This document shows positions 37,334 through 45,984 of a stretch of DNA of 64,000 nucleotides, one piece after another (the first letter of the stretch is position 1; each line of letters begins with the position of its first letter). The notes under the pieces are model-generated. The model searched no databases, was not told where the DNA came from, and saw only the letters and a program-made list of their open reading frames with translations. The DNA is from Gallionellaceae bacterium. Lineage in GTDB: Bacteria; Pseudomonadota; Gammaproteobacteria; Burkholderiales; Gallionellaceae. The stretch spans positions 53,628 through 117,627 of the forward strand of contig DAIDMQ010000001.1 of the NCBI GenBank assembly GCA_027448945.1, given 5' to 3'. A program made the translations under genes and the position numbers.

Positions 37334-39670
37334 TTAACTTTGCTTTGCCGACAAAACCGCATCCAGCGTCACCGCAAAAGGTGCGGCGGACTGCCTGCCC
37401 TCGGGCCGGTTGGGCAGCTTTGCGTAGTCCCAGCCAAAGCCGTCAAATTCGCTTGCCGGTTCAACATCGAACACGAGATAAAACTCGCCGCCAGGCTCGC
37501 CCGGATAACCGTGTTTTATGAGTGCCGCTTTTGAAAGTACGCGCGGCCCTTTTGAAGTAATGCGCAGCAGACCCTTTTCGGCTTTCGCCCCCTCACCGTG
37601 CAACAAAAGATATTGCGCGGCCATGACCTCCGGCTCAAGGCGCAGCGAACCCCGTTGTGTATCCATGCGGAAGTTGTAAAGATTTTTGTTCCTGACCCAT
37701 TCCAAATGTTCGGCATTTTTATTCCATCCCACCAGCACAAAAGTTTCTGCCGGGGGCGTATGGCGCGAAGGTGAATCTTTGAATTTTTCCGGGAAGGCAT
37801 CCAGCACGCGGTATGCGGCGGGTGCTTCCTGCACCCGATAGGTGTGGTAGCTCTGGCGTTCGCGTGCCGTTGCGCGGTCACAGATATGGGCAACGATCTC
37901 GCGGATAAATTGCTCGACAGCCTGATCGCCATTGCCGGGTTTCATTGGGAATGCGCCTATACCCGGCAGGATTTCCCGGTAGCGTTCCCACGGTTTCGCC
38001 CTGTCTCCGGGGTACAAAACATAAGCGCCGTGCGTGCGCCGAATCGCGTCATGGTAGGCGTGCATCTTGAGCAAATCGGCGCGTTTGTAACGCCCTTCGC
38101 GCTGCTCCTTCTTTTCGGAATTCAAATCGCGCTCGCGTCCGGCCTCGTCCAGTTCCGCATCGTCACGGCCAAACATCTGCTCAATATTCTCGATGCGATA
38201 CTTGGCATCAAAATGCACATGCACCATCAACTCCTGTGCTTCAGCTTGTTCTTCGGGGAAATCCGAAGGCCACAAACTCAGGGTGTAATCGGGACGCATA
38301 CGCTCTGTCCAAGAACCCGATTTACTGGGTTCGTTGTTCTGCGAAAAACTACGGTTGTAGCTGAAGCGCACACTCAGGGGACGCGCGCCGCCCAGGAATA
38401 TCCCCGCAAACGCCAAGTGCTCGCCCGTTTTGAGCTTGAGGCCAAAGCCGTCGGCAGTCGGCTCAATCAGCGTTTCCACCGCCGGTTTTTCGAGATTAAA
38501 AACGCGCGTCACAATCTCCAGCAGTTTGAAAAATACCCAATACTCGTACAGCGTTGCCACGTCGCGCTGCCCCGCGCCGTACACATCATCGCCGCCGCGC
38601 CAAACCAAACGTGCCGCCATATCAAACTTGAGCCACGCCTGATACACCTCGCGGTAACCTTCCTTGCGCTGCAATACCGTGCTGCCCAGCGGCAACCTGT
38701 CCGGTTCGGAAACATTGCGCAACACATCCGTCATCAATGCCGTTTCAATCCGGTTTTCCAAGGCGGCGATTTCATCGCGCAAGTGTGCGTCGGCGGGGCT
38801 GCCAACCTCTTCCAATTTGAGCCGCATCCGGTTCAAAAATCCGACAAAAGTTTGCAGCGCGAATTTGATGAAACGGTTCTCCGGCGTGTCTTCGCTTTGA
38901 ATATTGCGCAACAGCGAAATGCGCTCCGGCAACGAGGCAATCACTCCGACCAAGGGATGCGTCGCGGGCAACGCTGCACGGCGCGGCGCACGGGCAAGCT
39001 GGCGCACCGCTCTGGCATCGGGGCGAAAGCCACGGCGCGTGTCGCAGGCGGTTTCTTCGGGTTCCCAGCGTTGGTGGGGATGGGTGGTGATGCGGTGCAA
39101 CGCGTCGCGAAACTGGCGCGAACCGATGAGCGCGCGCAAAAACGAAAATCGCTGGTTAATGGTTTCGGGTGTTTTGCCGGGGTCGGGCACCATAGCGGCC
39201 GCAACCGGGGAACGCATATCCATCAACAAAGACACACACTGCTCGGTGATGTCTTGCAGCATGTGACGGTAATCGTCGCGGTAGCCCAGCTTGCGCGAAC
39301 GCACTTCCAGCGCGGCCAACCCCACCTCGTTGCCCGCCGCATCCCTCGCCCGCAACGCCAGCCGCCCCGTGTTCAACCCGGTTGCAATGCTGCCGCAATG
39401 CGCCAGTTTAGGAATGCGGCTGGGCTCAATGATGTCTTTTCTGCCGAAAGCTTCCTCCAACCGCAGGCTTGCCGCGCCCTCGCCTTCAAACTCGTATTCA
39501 TAACGCAAGCCCTCCAGCATCTGCACGGGCTCTTCACCCGCCTCGCGTGCTTCTGTCCCGTTCAAACACAGCAGCGCATCTGCCTTATCTTTGGGCGCGA
39601 ACAGCAACAGCGTGGCAGCCACCGTGCCGCGCTCGTCGTAAAACAGCAGAGAAGTGCTTACCGGTTGCAC
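37334..39670 (-). CDS. DUF2357/DUF524 restriction nuclease subunit (McrC-like role)
   Basis: A 778-residue protein with an N-terminal DUF2357 region and a C-terminal DUF524 PD-(D/E)XK nuclease region. The likely catalytic D-X-K is in VHVHFDAKYR (about residue 500), and YPGDRAKPWERY (about 575) is typical of this group. Such proteins partner McrB-like ATPases in LlaJI/BsuMI-type restriction systems, where they provide cleavage. The start follows the ATPase stop by 6 bp. A 731-codon frame runs antisense to it but has no homology features and is a shadow. Confidence 0.8.
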   Translation of the reverse strand: MQPVSTSLLFYDERGTVAATLLLFAPKDKADALLCLNGTEAREAGEEPVQMLEGLRYEYEFEGEGAASLRLEEAFGRKDIIEPSRIPKLAHCGSIATGLNTGRLALRARDAAGNEVGLAALEVRSRKLGYRDDYRHMLQDITEQCVSLLMDMRSPVAAAMVPDPGKTPETINQRFSFLRALIGSRQFRDALHRITTHPHQRWEPEETACDTRRGFRPDARAVRQLARAPRRAALPATHPLVGVIASLPERISLLRNIQSEDTPENRFIKFALQTFVGFLNRMRLKLEEVGSPADAHLRDEIAALENRIETALMTDVLRNVSEPDRLPLGSTVLQRKEGYREVYQAWLKFDMAARLVWRGGDDVYGAGQRDVATLYEYWVFFKLLEIVTRVFNLEKPAVETLIEPTADGFGLKLKTGEHLAFAGIFLGGARPLSVRFSYNRSFSQNNEPSKSGSWTERMRPDYTLSLWPSDFPEEQAEAQELMVHVHFDAKYRIENIEQMFGRDDAELDEAGRERDLNSEKKEQREGRYKRADLLKMHAYHDAIRRTHGAYVLYPGDRAKPWERYREILPGIGAFPMKPGNGDQAVEQFIREIVAHICDRATARERQSYHTYRVQEAPAAYRVLDAFPEKFKDSPSRHTPPAETFVLVGWNKNAEHLEWVRNKNLYNFRMDTQRGSLRLEPEVMAAQYLLLHGEGAKAEKGLLRITSKGPRVLSKAALIKHGYPGEPGGEFYLVFDVEPASEFDGFGWDYAKLPNRPEGRQSAAPFAVTLDAVLSAKQS

Positions 39671-39676
39671 AGTCCG

Positions 39677-41053
39677 TTACGCCTCGGCAAAGCTGGTGAA
39701 GCCGTCTTTCAAACGATCCTGCATACGGCGGATTTTTTCCAGGCTGGCCGTGCATTGGTGCGTTTCGCAAAATGTTGCCAGGGCTTTAAGCACCGGCTCC
39801 AGCCTGCGCTGCGAGCCGTGCAATTTCGGCATCAACTTTTGCAACACCTGCGCATCCAGTGCCGCGTTGAATTGCCACCCCGACCCTGTCAGCTTGTCGT
39901 GGAAATAGGTGAAGCGCGCAATCTCGTATGCGGTGCGAAAACCGAATTCCGCACCGATGGGCGCAAGCGCGGCAAACACTTCCGTCAGCCGTGCTTTCAG
40001 TTCCGCTGCCGTGGCGGGTTGGAGTTGCACTTCTGTTGATGCCTCCGCCACAAAGGTCGCGCCAAATGCCGCCCCTTTGCCCGCCAACCCCGCCATATCC
40101 ACCGCCGACGGATTATCCAAAAATGCGGCGATGTCTTCCGCCGTGGCGCGAAACTCGATCACATTGGCGCGATCCAGCACCTTGGGCGAAAACATATACG
40201 TCGTTTCATCCACGTTCACCGTGCCGATAATGAACAAGTTTTTCGGCAGGCCGATTTTGGACGGCACCAGCAGGGTGTCGTTTTCACACGACTTCAAACT
40301 CTCCGCCGAGGCATGCAGCGCGATCTCCTGGCGCGACTCAATCGCGGAAAGAATATCGGCAAAATACCGCTCCACATGCGACAGATTCATCTCGTCCAAA
40401 ATCAGAAAATACGGGCGATCCGTATCGCCCGCCGCGCGCAGAATCACTTCCAGCAAACCGTTGGACGGCTTGCGGTAAAGAGCGGGCTGCAACGCATCCT
40501 GATAGCCGAGCACATTTTCATTCGTCGTCCAGTCCGCACCCACCGCGACAACGCGATACTGGTCTTCCGATTCGGTCAGCCATGAGGCAAAAGCATGGGC
40601 AAGTTTGGTTTTGCCCGAACCGGAAAGGCCAGTGAGGATGAGGAAACGCTTGGCAAGCAGGGAGGCTCCGACGCGGAGTATCAAGCTATCGTGTATGCGC
40701 AAGCCAGCTTGAGTGAAATCCTCATGAGATTGTTCGCGAAAAGTTTGCAAGGTTATCCCCGTCATGAACGGAGTAAGTGTTCCTGCGGTATTGGGCTTTG
40801 CAAAACGATATTCTGTAGTTGGGCTACCAGCCCGTGCCGCACTTACAGCCCGAGTTGTGTTTCCCGTTGGTTCAATATAGCCATTTTTTTTAAGCCAGCT
40901 AATTGCACCAGGCTTTTTTGTACTGGGGACATCGGACGTGGAATAGTTCCATATTTCATCACTTGAAAATCTGGCATCTTCGCCCAGCCCAGCCCGCATT
41001 TTTTCTAACGCCTCGATAACATACTTGTATTGCTCCGGCATAGCTCGCTCCAT
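39677..41053 (-). CDS. McrB-like AAA+ NTPase of restriction system
   Basis: A 458-residue ATPase/GTPase. The N-terminal part (1-100; SSDEIWNYSTSDVP, GAISWLKKNGYIEPTG) looks like a small winged-helix-type module. Then comes the AAA+ core with Walker A GLSGSGKTK (142-150), Walker B ILDEMNLSHVERYF, and the sensor region GTVNVDETTYMFSPKVLDR. McrB-type motors translocate DNA and activate the nuclease subunit. Its start abuts the methyltransferase stop (TAAATG), so the genes are co-translated. Nucleotide preference cannot be read from sequence. Confidence 0.86.
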   Translation of the reverse strand: MERAMPEQYKYVIEALEKMRAGLGEDARFSSDEIWNYSTSDVPSTKKPGAISWLKKNGYIEPTGNTTRAVSAARAGSPTTEYRFAKPNTAGTLTPFMTGITLQTFREQSHEDFTQAGLRIHDSLILRVGASLLAKRFLILTGLSGSGKTKLAHAFASWLTESEDQYRVVAVGADWTTNENVLGYQDALQPALYRKPSNGLLEVILRAAGDTDRPYFLILDEMNLSHVERYFADILSAIESRQEIALHASAESLKSCENDTLLVPSKIGLPKNLFIIGTVNVDETTYMFSPKVLDRANVIEFRATAEDIAAFLDNPSAVDMAGLAGKGAAFGATFVAEASTEVQLQPATAAELKARLTEVFAALAPIGAEFGFRTAYEIARFTYFHDKLTGSGWQFNAALDAQVLQKLMPKLHGSQRRLEPVLKALATFCETHQCTASLEKIRRMQDRLKDGFTSFAEA

Positions 41054-42412
41054 TTAACTTTTGGTCAGGGTTTTCTTATGCTCATCCAGATGTACTGCAA
41101 CAGTTTCGCCTATTGCCCGAGCAAGTAATGGAGGCACGGCTTCGCCAATCATATCAAGTCCAACCCCAATATTTTCCGTAGCCTTAGCTGGATTGTCGGA
41201 TGTATAAAAAGTAAAGGCATCATCAAACGACTGAAGCCTAGCTGCTTCACGCATCGTTATGCCGCGATCACACTCTGGATGGGTAAAACGGCCAGAGCCC
41301 AAAAAATTCGAATTGGCCGTTATTGTCAAAGCAGGCCGATCCCATGCGAGTCTTGTATAAGCACTCCAATAATAGTTCTTATAGAAGGCAGTAATTAGCT
41401 TCCCCTCTTTTTCGAGATATTTTTTTGCCTTTGCTTCCGATTTTCCCTTCACAACTTCCTTTGCAATAAGCTTTGCGTATTTTATGCGCATACGATCACT
41501 CGCCTCATTCCAGGTCTCGCCAGCGCGCATCTGATGAATGATGCCAACGACCTGGCTTTGATAATTGCGAGTAATGTGGTTATAAGGAAACGTCTTCGAT
41601 GTTCTCATTAGTTTGGCAAATGCGTTTTGTGGTGCTGCCGCAAATGCGTCATGTTGCCCTGCCAGTAACTCGTGAAACTGCGGATTAGGCGGCAAGTCGG
41701 CTAATGCCTCTTGCACCGTTACCCATGGAAGGCCTTTGCGATTTGTTATCAATTCGGGATCGCAGTGCGTTTGAATTGGCAAAGTTATTCGGCCAACTCG
41801 CGATGCCATTATGACGGCTCGTTGTCTAAGTTGTGGCACACCATAGTCAGCAGCATTTACAATTCCGCAAGCTACTTCATACCCCATTTGATCCAGTATT
41901 CCATCTACCTGCTGTGCAATTCCACCCCGATTACCATCATGATAATGGCTTAAAAATTGTGGCACATTTTCAATTACGATCACCTTCGGTTTTAGTGCCG
42001 CAGCGACTTCCAAAAAACGGAGAACCAAATCATTTCGCGGGTCTTGATCGAGTTTGTTATACCCGCCAAATCGAACGAGCTCCGAACCTTTTCGCGCTTT
42101 CGTGCGGCGCATTTGAGAAAAACCCTGGCATGGTGGCCCACCCAACAAGCAATCTAACTCCTCGACTCCTTTGGATAACATTGCATCAGCAATACTGGCA
42201 TCGGTTACTGTTCGTATGTCATCTTGCAATACAAATGGGGCAAAGCCGTCATGAGTATGCGTTAGCTCAAATGTTTGAAGTGCATGCTTCTTTACATCAT
42301 TGCCAAAGACAGTTTTAAATCTGCCTGTTCTCCAAAATCCATGTGAGAACCCTCCACACCCGCAGAAAAGCTCCGCAACTGTAAATTGATCTTTTTTCTT
42401 GTTAAGTTTCAT
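41054..42412 (-). CDS. C5-cytosine DNA methyltransferase
   Basis: A 452-residue 5mC methyltransferase. Motif I is FCGCGGFSHGF; motif IV GGPPCQGFS carries the catalytic Cys95; motif VI is IENVPQF; motif VIII is QLRQRAVI; motif IX is MREAARLQSF and motif X GEAVPPLLA. The target-recognition region (about 250-330) is unlike common Dcm, so the target site is unknown. Base composition is visibly more AT-rich than the surroundings, a sign of transfer. It heads a run with the McrB-like, DUF2357 and Vsr genes and protects host DNA against that module. Confidence 0.93.
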   Translation of the reverse strand: MKLNKKKDQFTVAELFCGCGGFSHGFWRTGRFKTVFGNDVKKHALQTFELTHTHDGFAPFVLQDDIRTVTDASIADAMLSKGVEELDCLLGGPPCQGFSQMRRTKARKGSELVRFGGYNKLDQDPRNDLVLRFLEVAAALKPKVIVIENVPQFLSHYHDGNRGGIAQQVDGILDQMGYEVACGIVNAADYGVPQLRQRAVIMASRVGRITLPIQTHCDPELITNRKGLPWVTVQEALADLPPNPQFHELLAGQHDAFAAAPQNAFAKLMRTSKTFPYNHITRNYQSQVVGIIHQMRAGETWNEASDRMRIKYAKLIAKEVVKGKSEAKAKKYLEKEGKLITAFYKNYYWSAYTRLAWDRPALTITANSNFLGSGRFTHPECDRGITMREAARLQSFDDAFTFYTSDNPAKATENIGVGLDMIGEAVPPLLARAIGETVAVHLDEHKKTLTKS

Positions 42413-43169
42413 CTCATATCTCTATATAAATTTGCCTGCCTCATGCGGCAATTCACCGGTGGCCGCGCGTTCGCGTGCCAGTTCAATCGCGCGGTGCAAA
42501 TGCTTTTGCAACAGTTTCATGTCGGGAATGTGCGCCCTGTATTCGGCCACGCGGATGTTGGCCGATTCCAAGTCCATCAGTTCCACTTGTTCGGCATCCG
42601 CCCCCCGCGCACAGGATCAAACCGATCGGCGATTCTTCGCCCGACGCGCGGTCGTGTTTGTCCAACCAGCGCAGGTACAGCTCCATTTGCCCTTTGTGCG
42701 CGGGCTGGAACGATTCCAGTTTGAGTTCCACCGCGACCAGACGGCGCAGGTGGCGATGATAAAAAAGCAAGTCAAGGTAGAAGTCGTCCGCGCCCACACT
42801 GACACGCTTTTGCCGTGCCACGAAGGTGAAGCCCGCGCCCATCTCCAACAGGAAACGTTCCATGTCGCGCAATACGGCGGATTCCAGGTCGCGTTCCGAA
42901 TAGCCGTCCGGCAGGCCGAGGAAGTCCAGCAGATACGGGTCGCGAAATACCATTTCCGGTGTCATCTGTCCGCCGGTTCGCAGCTTGTTGATTTCCGCCC
43001 CGATCACGGCTTCCGGTTTTTTCGTTAGTGCCGTGCGCAGATAAAGCTGGCTGCCGATGCGCTCGCGCAGGGTACGCACACTCCAGCGTTCGATGCGGCA
43101 CATTTCGGCGTAGTACTCCCGTTCCAGCGGCTGTTTGAGCGGAAGTATTTCAACGAAATGACTCCAGCT

Positions 43170-43198
43170 CAATTGTCGTACCAGCGATACGACAATTG
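43170..43198. repeat. Inverted repeat inside DUF1016 gene (11-bp arms)
   Basis: CAATTGTCGTA and TACGACAATTG around a 7-nt centre. It encodes the family's VSLVRQLS segment, so part of the symmetry may come from codon choice. Confidence 0.6.
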
Positions 43199-43279
43199 CC
43201 TCATCGGGAAAGACCTCGGCGAACTGCACCATGCGGCGCAGGCTCTTTTCTGCAAATCCTTTGCCATAGTCGGCGCTCA

Positions 43280-43304
43280 ATTGTCGCGACAGTGTCGCGA
43301 CAAT
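43280..43304. repeat. 25-nt palindrome inside DUF1016 gene (12-bp arms)
   Basis: ATTGTCGCGACA, one central base, TGTCGCGACAAT: perfect arms. It encodes the ATLSRQL segment of the DUF1016 domain. It shares the ATTGTCG core with the repeat at 43170-43198. Confidence 0.65.
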
Positions 43305-43624
43305 CTTTTCCCCATATTCCCCGCGCCCTTCCTGCAAAACCTCGCCGCGAATACGCTGGCCGATTTTCCAGTACAGCATCGTCAGCGTGCTGTTCGCCTC
43401 GTGCGCCACATAGTCGCGTGCTTGCTCAATCAGCCCCCGCACTTCTCGCAACAATGGGGCGGAGTGGGGTGGAACAGGCGGATGGTCGTAGGTAGTAATT
43501 GATTTATTCGTCATTAAATCTCCCTTGCTTGCTGAATGGTATAGCTTGCCCTTTCACTTCTTCACCCGTTTGACCGCGACCAAATTGTCGCGCTGTCTTC
43601 GCGCTTGCACATCAGTAAACCTCA

Positions 43625-44119
43625 TCAGGAGGTGCCCGCCTGCTCGAGCGTTGCAACCGGCAGATACAGCGCCAGCGGACTATCAATACAGGCAATGAAG
43701 CCAAGCTTGGTATAGAACGCTTTTGCCTTGTCGTGTTTGGCATCGACCACGACTGCATATAGCCCCACGCGTTGCGAGAACTCCACTGCCAGACGCAATG
43801 CGAACGCCAGCAGGTCTTGACCGGTGCCTTTGCCCTGATGGCGCATGTCCACCGCCAAGCGGCCGATGCGCAGGATGGGGGCGGGATGCCGCGGTAGTTT
43901 TGACTGGGCGGGTAGAGATGCCGTGGCGATCTGGCCGGCGCTCACGGTGACGAAGCCGGCGACGGTTGCGCCGTCTTCAGCCAGCGCGACATAGGTTTTG
44001 CCGAAACCGCGCCGTTGTTGCTGGCCCGCCTGTCGTTGCAAAAATTCGTTGAGCGCCGCGTCGCCGCAATCAAAACCGTTGCGGTTGTGCTGCTTGGCTA
44101 GCAGTTGGATGGCTGCCAC
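43625..44119 (-). CDS. GNAT toxin of a DUF1778/GNAT (TacAT-like) system
   Basis: A 164-residue GNAT acetyltransferase resembling TacT/AtaT toxins, which acetylate the amino group of aminoacyl-tRNA. It begins LLAKQHNRNGFDCGDAALNEFLQRQA, a start typical of these toxins. The acetyl-CoA loop is RLAVDMRHQGKGTGQDLL. The C-terminal FYTKLGF with the conserved Tyr is present. It starts at a GTG two bases after the antitoxin stop, as usual for the pair, with the antitoxin gene first. Confidence 0.88.
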   Translation of the reverse strand: MAAIQLLAKQHNRNGFDCGDAALNEFLQRQAGQQQRRGFGKTYVALAEDGATVAGFVTVSAGQIATASLPAQSKLPRHPAPILRIGRLAVDMRHQGKGTGQDLLAFALRLAVEFSQRVGLYAVVVDAKHDKAKAFYTKLGFIACIDSPLALYLPVATLEQAGTS

Positions 44120-44121
44120 GT

Positions 44122-44385
44122 TTACTTGCGCGCCATGAGTTTGCGCAGTGCGGCCTTGGGTTTGGGCGGTTTCTCGACGGAGGATGCAAATGCTTCGAAG
44201 TCGCGCTGGGTGAGCATGAGCGTGTCGTAGTCCGACACCACGCGCCGCGCCGCCTCGTAGGCGTTCTGCAGCATGAAGCCGGATACAGTTGTGCCCATCA
44301 GCGCGGCGGCACGTTCGATCATGGCTTTGGCATCGGCACTGGTGCGCAAATTGATGCGCGATTCATTGGTCGTAGTTGCGGACAT
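44122..44385 (-). CDS. DUF1778 ribbon-helix-helix antitoxin (TacA-like)
   Basis: An 87-residue antitoxin with an N-terminal ribbon-helix-helix (RINLRTSADAKAMIERAAALMGTTVSGFMLQNA) and a C-terminal toxin-binding tail (LMLTQRDFEAFASSVEKPPKP). The ATG at 44385 is preceded by TGGAGT; the frame is open further upstream without a better site. Such antitoxins repress their own promoter with the GNAT toxin. The pair is the first transcription unit of the minus-strand island. Confidence 0.9.
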   Translation of the reverse strand: MSATTTNESRINLRTSADAKAMIERAAALMGTTVSGFMLQNAYEAARRVVSDYDTLMLTQRDFEAFASSVEKPPKPKAALRKLMARK

Positions 44386-44487
44386 GGTTGTTACTCCAGA
44401 TTTACCGATGCGGGTATTGTACGTCAGATTTACGCACATGATGAATTGAGAGTCGCGGCACAACTTCCTCTTTTAAATCCCCCCATA

Positions 44488-44507
44488 CCCCCCTTTTGCA
44501 AAGGGGG
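44488..44507. repeat. C/G-rich short hairpin upstream of antitoxin gene
   Basis: CCCCCCTTTTGCAAAGGGGG forms a compact hairpin. C-tract/TTTGCAAA/G-tract hairpins of this form occur as dispersed intergenic repeats in many bacteria. It marks the right border of the island. No T-run follows on the plus strand. Confidence 0.5.
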
Positions 44508-44563
44508 CTGCTTTGTCGAATCAAATCCGTAGCGTCCGGTTGCGCGGATATAATCGCACCCCC

Positions 44564-44824
44564 ATGATTTGCCGCCCCCTCTGCGCCGCCTGTTGCATCG
44601 CGCCTTCCATCACCTCTCCCTTGCCGGGCATGCCACATGGCAAACCCGCTGGGGTGCCCTGCGTACAACTTGATGAAAAGTTACGCTGCAAGGTGTTTGG
44701 CAAACCAGAGCGTCCCGCTTTATGTGGCGGATTGCAGCCGGAACTTGAGATGTGCGGCGAGTCTAGGAGTCATGCACTGGTTTGGCTGTCACATTTGGAG
44801 CAGGCGACTCGACCGCAGGTATAA
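44564..44824 (+). CDS. YkgJ-family cysteine cluster protein
   Basis: An 86-residue protein beginning [17 protein letters not shown], with clustered cysteines (CX4CX2CC) and later PCVQL and LRCKVF segments, as in YkgJ-type CxxCxxCC proteins. These are proposed zinc or iron-sulfur proteins; the function is not established. The frame is open upstream to 44513, but the ATG at 44564 places the cysteine motif at the usual position. A DUF1289 gene follows after 9 bp, so they probably form one unit. Confidence 0.75.
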   Translation: MICRPLCAACCIAPSITSPLPGMPHGKPAGVPCVQLDEKLRCKVFGKPERPALCGGLQPELEMCGESRSHALVWLSHLEQATRPQV

Positions 44825-44833
44825 TCCCGCCCC

Positions 44834-45034
44834 ATGCGTTCGACCCTCCCCTATCCTCTCACTGCTGTCACCTCCGCTTCACCGTGCATCGGTCATTGCA
44901 CCACGGTGCTGGGTGACGACGTCTGCCGCAGTTGCTTGCGCACCTTCGACGAAATCACGCGCTGGGTAGAGATGAGCGAGGAAGAACGCTATGCAGTGAA
45001 TCACCGTATCGCCCTTTTGCAATCACCCCGCTAA
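44834..45034 (+). CDS. DUF1289 family protein
   Basis: A 66-residue protein with the DUF1289 pattern SPCIGHCTTV and VCRSCLRTFDEITRW; four cysteines could bind a metal. The tail MSEEERYAVNHRIA is typical. The function is unknown. It ends 6 bp before uppP. Confidence 0.85.
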   Translation: MRSTLPYPLTAVTSASPCIGHCTTVLGDDVCRSCLRTFDEITRWVEMSEEERYAVNHRIALLQSPR

Positions 45035-45040
45035 ATCATC

Positions 45041-45868
45041 ATGGATATCTTGCTGCTCATCAAAGCCGCCATACTCGGCATCGTCGAAGGTTTGACCGAA
45101 TTCTTACCGATCTCATCTACCGGACATCTTATATTGGTGGGCGATCTGCTCAATTTCAACGATGAACGCGGCAAGGTGTTTGAAATCGTGATTCAGTTTG
45201 CGGCGATTCTCGCGGTTTGCTGGGAGTATCGCGCCAAATTGACGACCGTCGCCACGGGGTTGGTGCAGAAACAGGAGGTCGCACAGCGTTTCGTCTTTAA
45301 CCTGTTGATTGCCTTTTTGCCACTGGCGATCCTGGGATTACTGTTCGGCAAAGCCATCAAGGCCCATCTGTTCGCGCCCATTCCGGTGGCGCTGGCCTTC
45401 ATCATCGGCGGCTTCATCATCCTGTGGGCGGAAAAGCGTACACATACCGTGTCTATCAACAGTGTGGATGAAATGCATTGGAAAGACGCGCTGAAGATGG
45501 GTTTCGCGCAGGCGCTGGCGTTAATCCCCGGCACCTCACGCTCCGGCTCGACCATCATCGGCGGTTTGTTTTTCGGCTTGTCACGCAAGGCGGCGACCGA
45601 GTTCTCGTTCTTTTTGGCCATCCCCACCATCACCATGGCGACGCTCTACGAAGTGGTGAAATATCGTCATGATTTTCATGCCAACGATTTGGATATCTTT
45701 TTGGTCGGCTCGATTTTCTCTTTCATCAGTGCATTTGTTGCGGTGCGTGCCTTGTTACGCTATATCAGCAACCATGACTTCACGGTATTTGCCTGGTATC
45801 GCATCGCCTTCGGACTTGTCGTGCTGGTAACGTATTACACCGGCGCCGTACATTGGTCTGCGACTTAA
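45041..45868 (+). CDS. uppP: Undecaprenyl-diphosphatase UppP (BacA)
   Basis: Polytopic membrane phosphatase (275 residues) that converts undecaprenyl diphosphate to the monophosphate, recycling the lipid carrier for cell-wall synthesis; it also confers bacitracin resistance. The two signature regions are complete: [17 protein letters not shown] and [20 protein letters not shown]. About eight membrane segments. Placed directly after the DUF1289 gene. Confidence 0.96.
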   Translation: MDILLLIKAAILGIVEGLTEFLPISSTGHLILVGDLLNFNDERGKVFEIVIQFAAILAVCWEYRAKLTTVATGLVQKQEVAQRFVFNLLIAFLPLAILGLLFGKAIKAHLFAPIPVALAFIIGGFIILWAEKRTHTVSINSVDEMHWKDALKMGFAQALALIPGTSRSGSTIIGGLFFGLSRKAATEFSFFLAIPTITMATLYEVVKYRHDFHANDLDIFLVGSIFSFISAFVAVRALLRYISNHDFTVFAWYRIAFGLVVLVTYYTGAVHWSAT

Positions 45869-45908
45869 ACTTGAATGTATACCGAAACTTACCGCTCGTC
45901 GGCCGAGT

Positions 45909-45925
45909 CTGACATTTGTCGTCAG
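45909..45925. promoter_or_regulatory. Inverted repeat upstream of SHP operon
   Basis: CTGAC-ATTTGTC-GTCAG, 60-76 bp before the SHP-gene ATG and upstream of a TAAAAT box at 45954-45959. It could be a binding site for the response regulator encoded at 49846-50511; unproven. Confidence 0.3.
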
Positions 45926-45984
45926 GGAACTTTTGATATGACAAACCCTCTGATAAAATTCTTTTCTTTTTTGAGACCCTACAC

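Larger units (their letters stand above)
42422..43514 (-). pseudogene. DUF1016 (YhcG-type) PD-(D/E)XK nuclease gene with +1 frameshift in a C6/G6 run
   Basis: A DUF1016 N-terminal domain (EVRGLIEQARDYVAHEANST, LSRQLSADYGKGF, RQLSWSHFVEILPLK) and C-terminal nuclease domain (FTFVARQKRVSVGADDFYLDL, LVAVELKLESFQPAHKGQME) are intact up to LILCAG. At six C (42601-42606; G6 on the coding strand) the family sequence shifts frame and continues ADAEQVELMDLESANIRVAE to LPHEAGKFI and TAG at 42422; without the extra base the protein would be about 363 residues. The shifted frame ends at 42483 with unrelated residues. The downstream part is well preserved, so a recent mutation or a sequencing error is likely. 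DUF1016 proteins are common in defence islands. Confidence 0.82.

Noticed and set aside
37844..40039. 731-codon frame antisense to the DUF2357 and McrB-like genes
   Set aside because: No family resemblance, no ribosome-binding site, and it spans two well-supported genes on the other strand; a codon-bias shadow.
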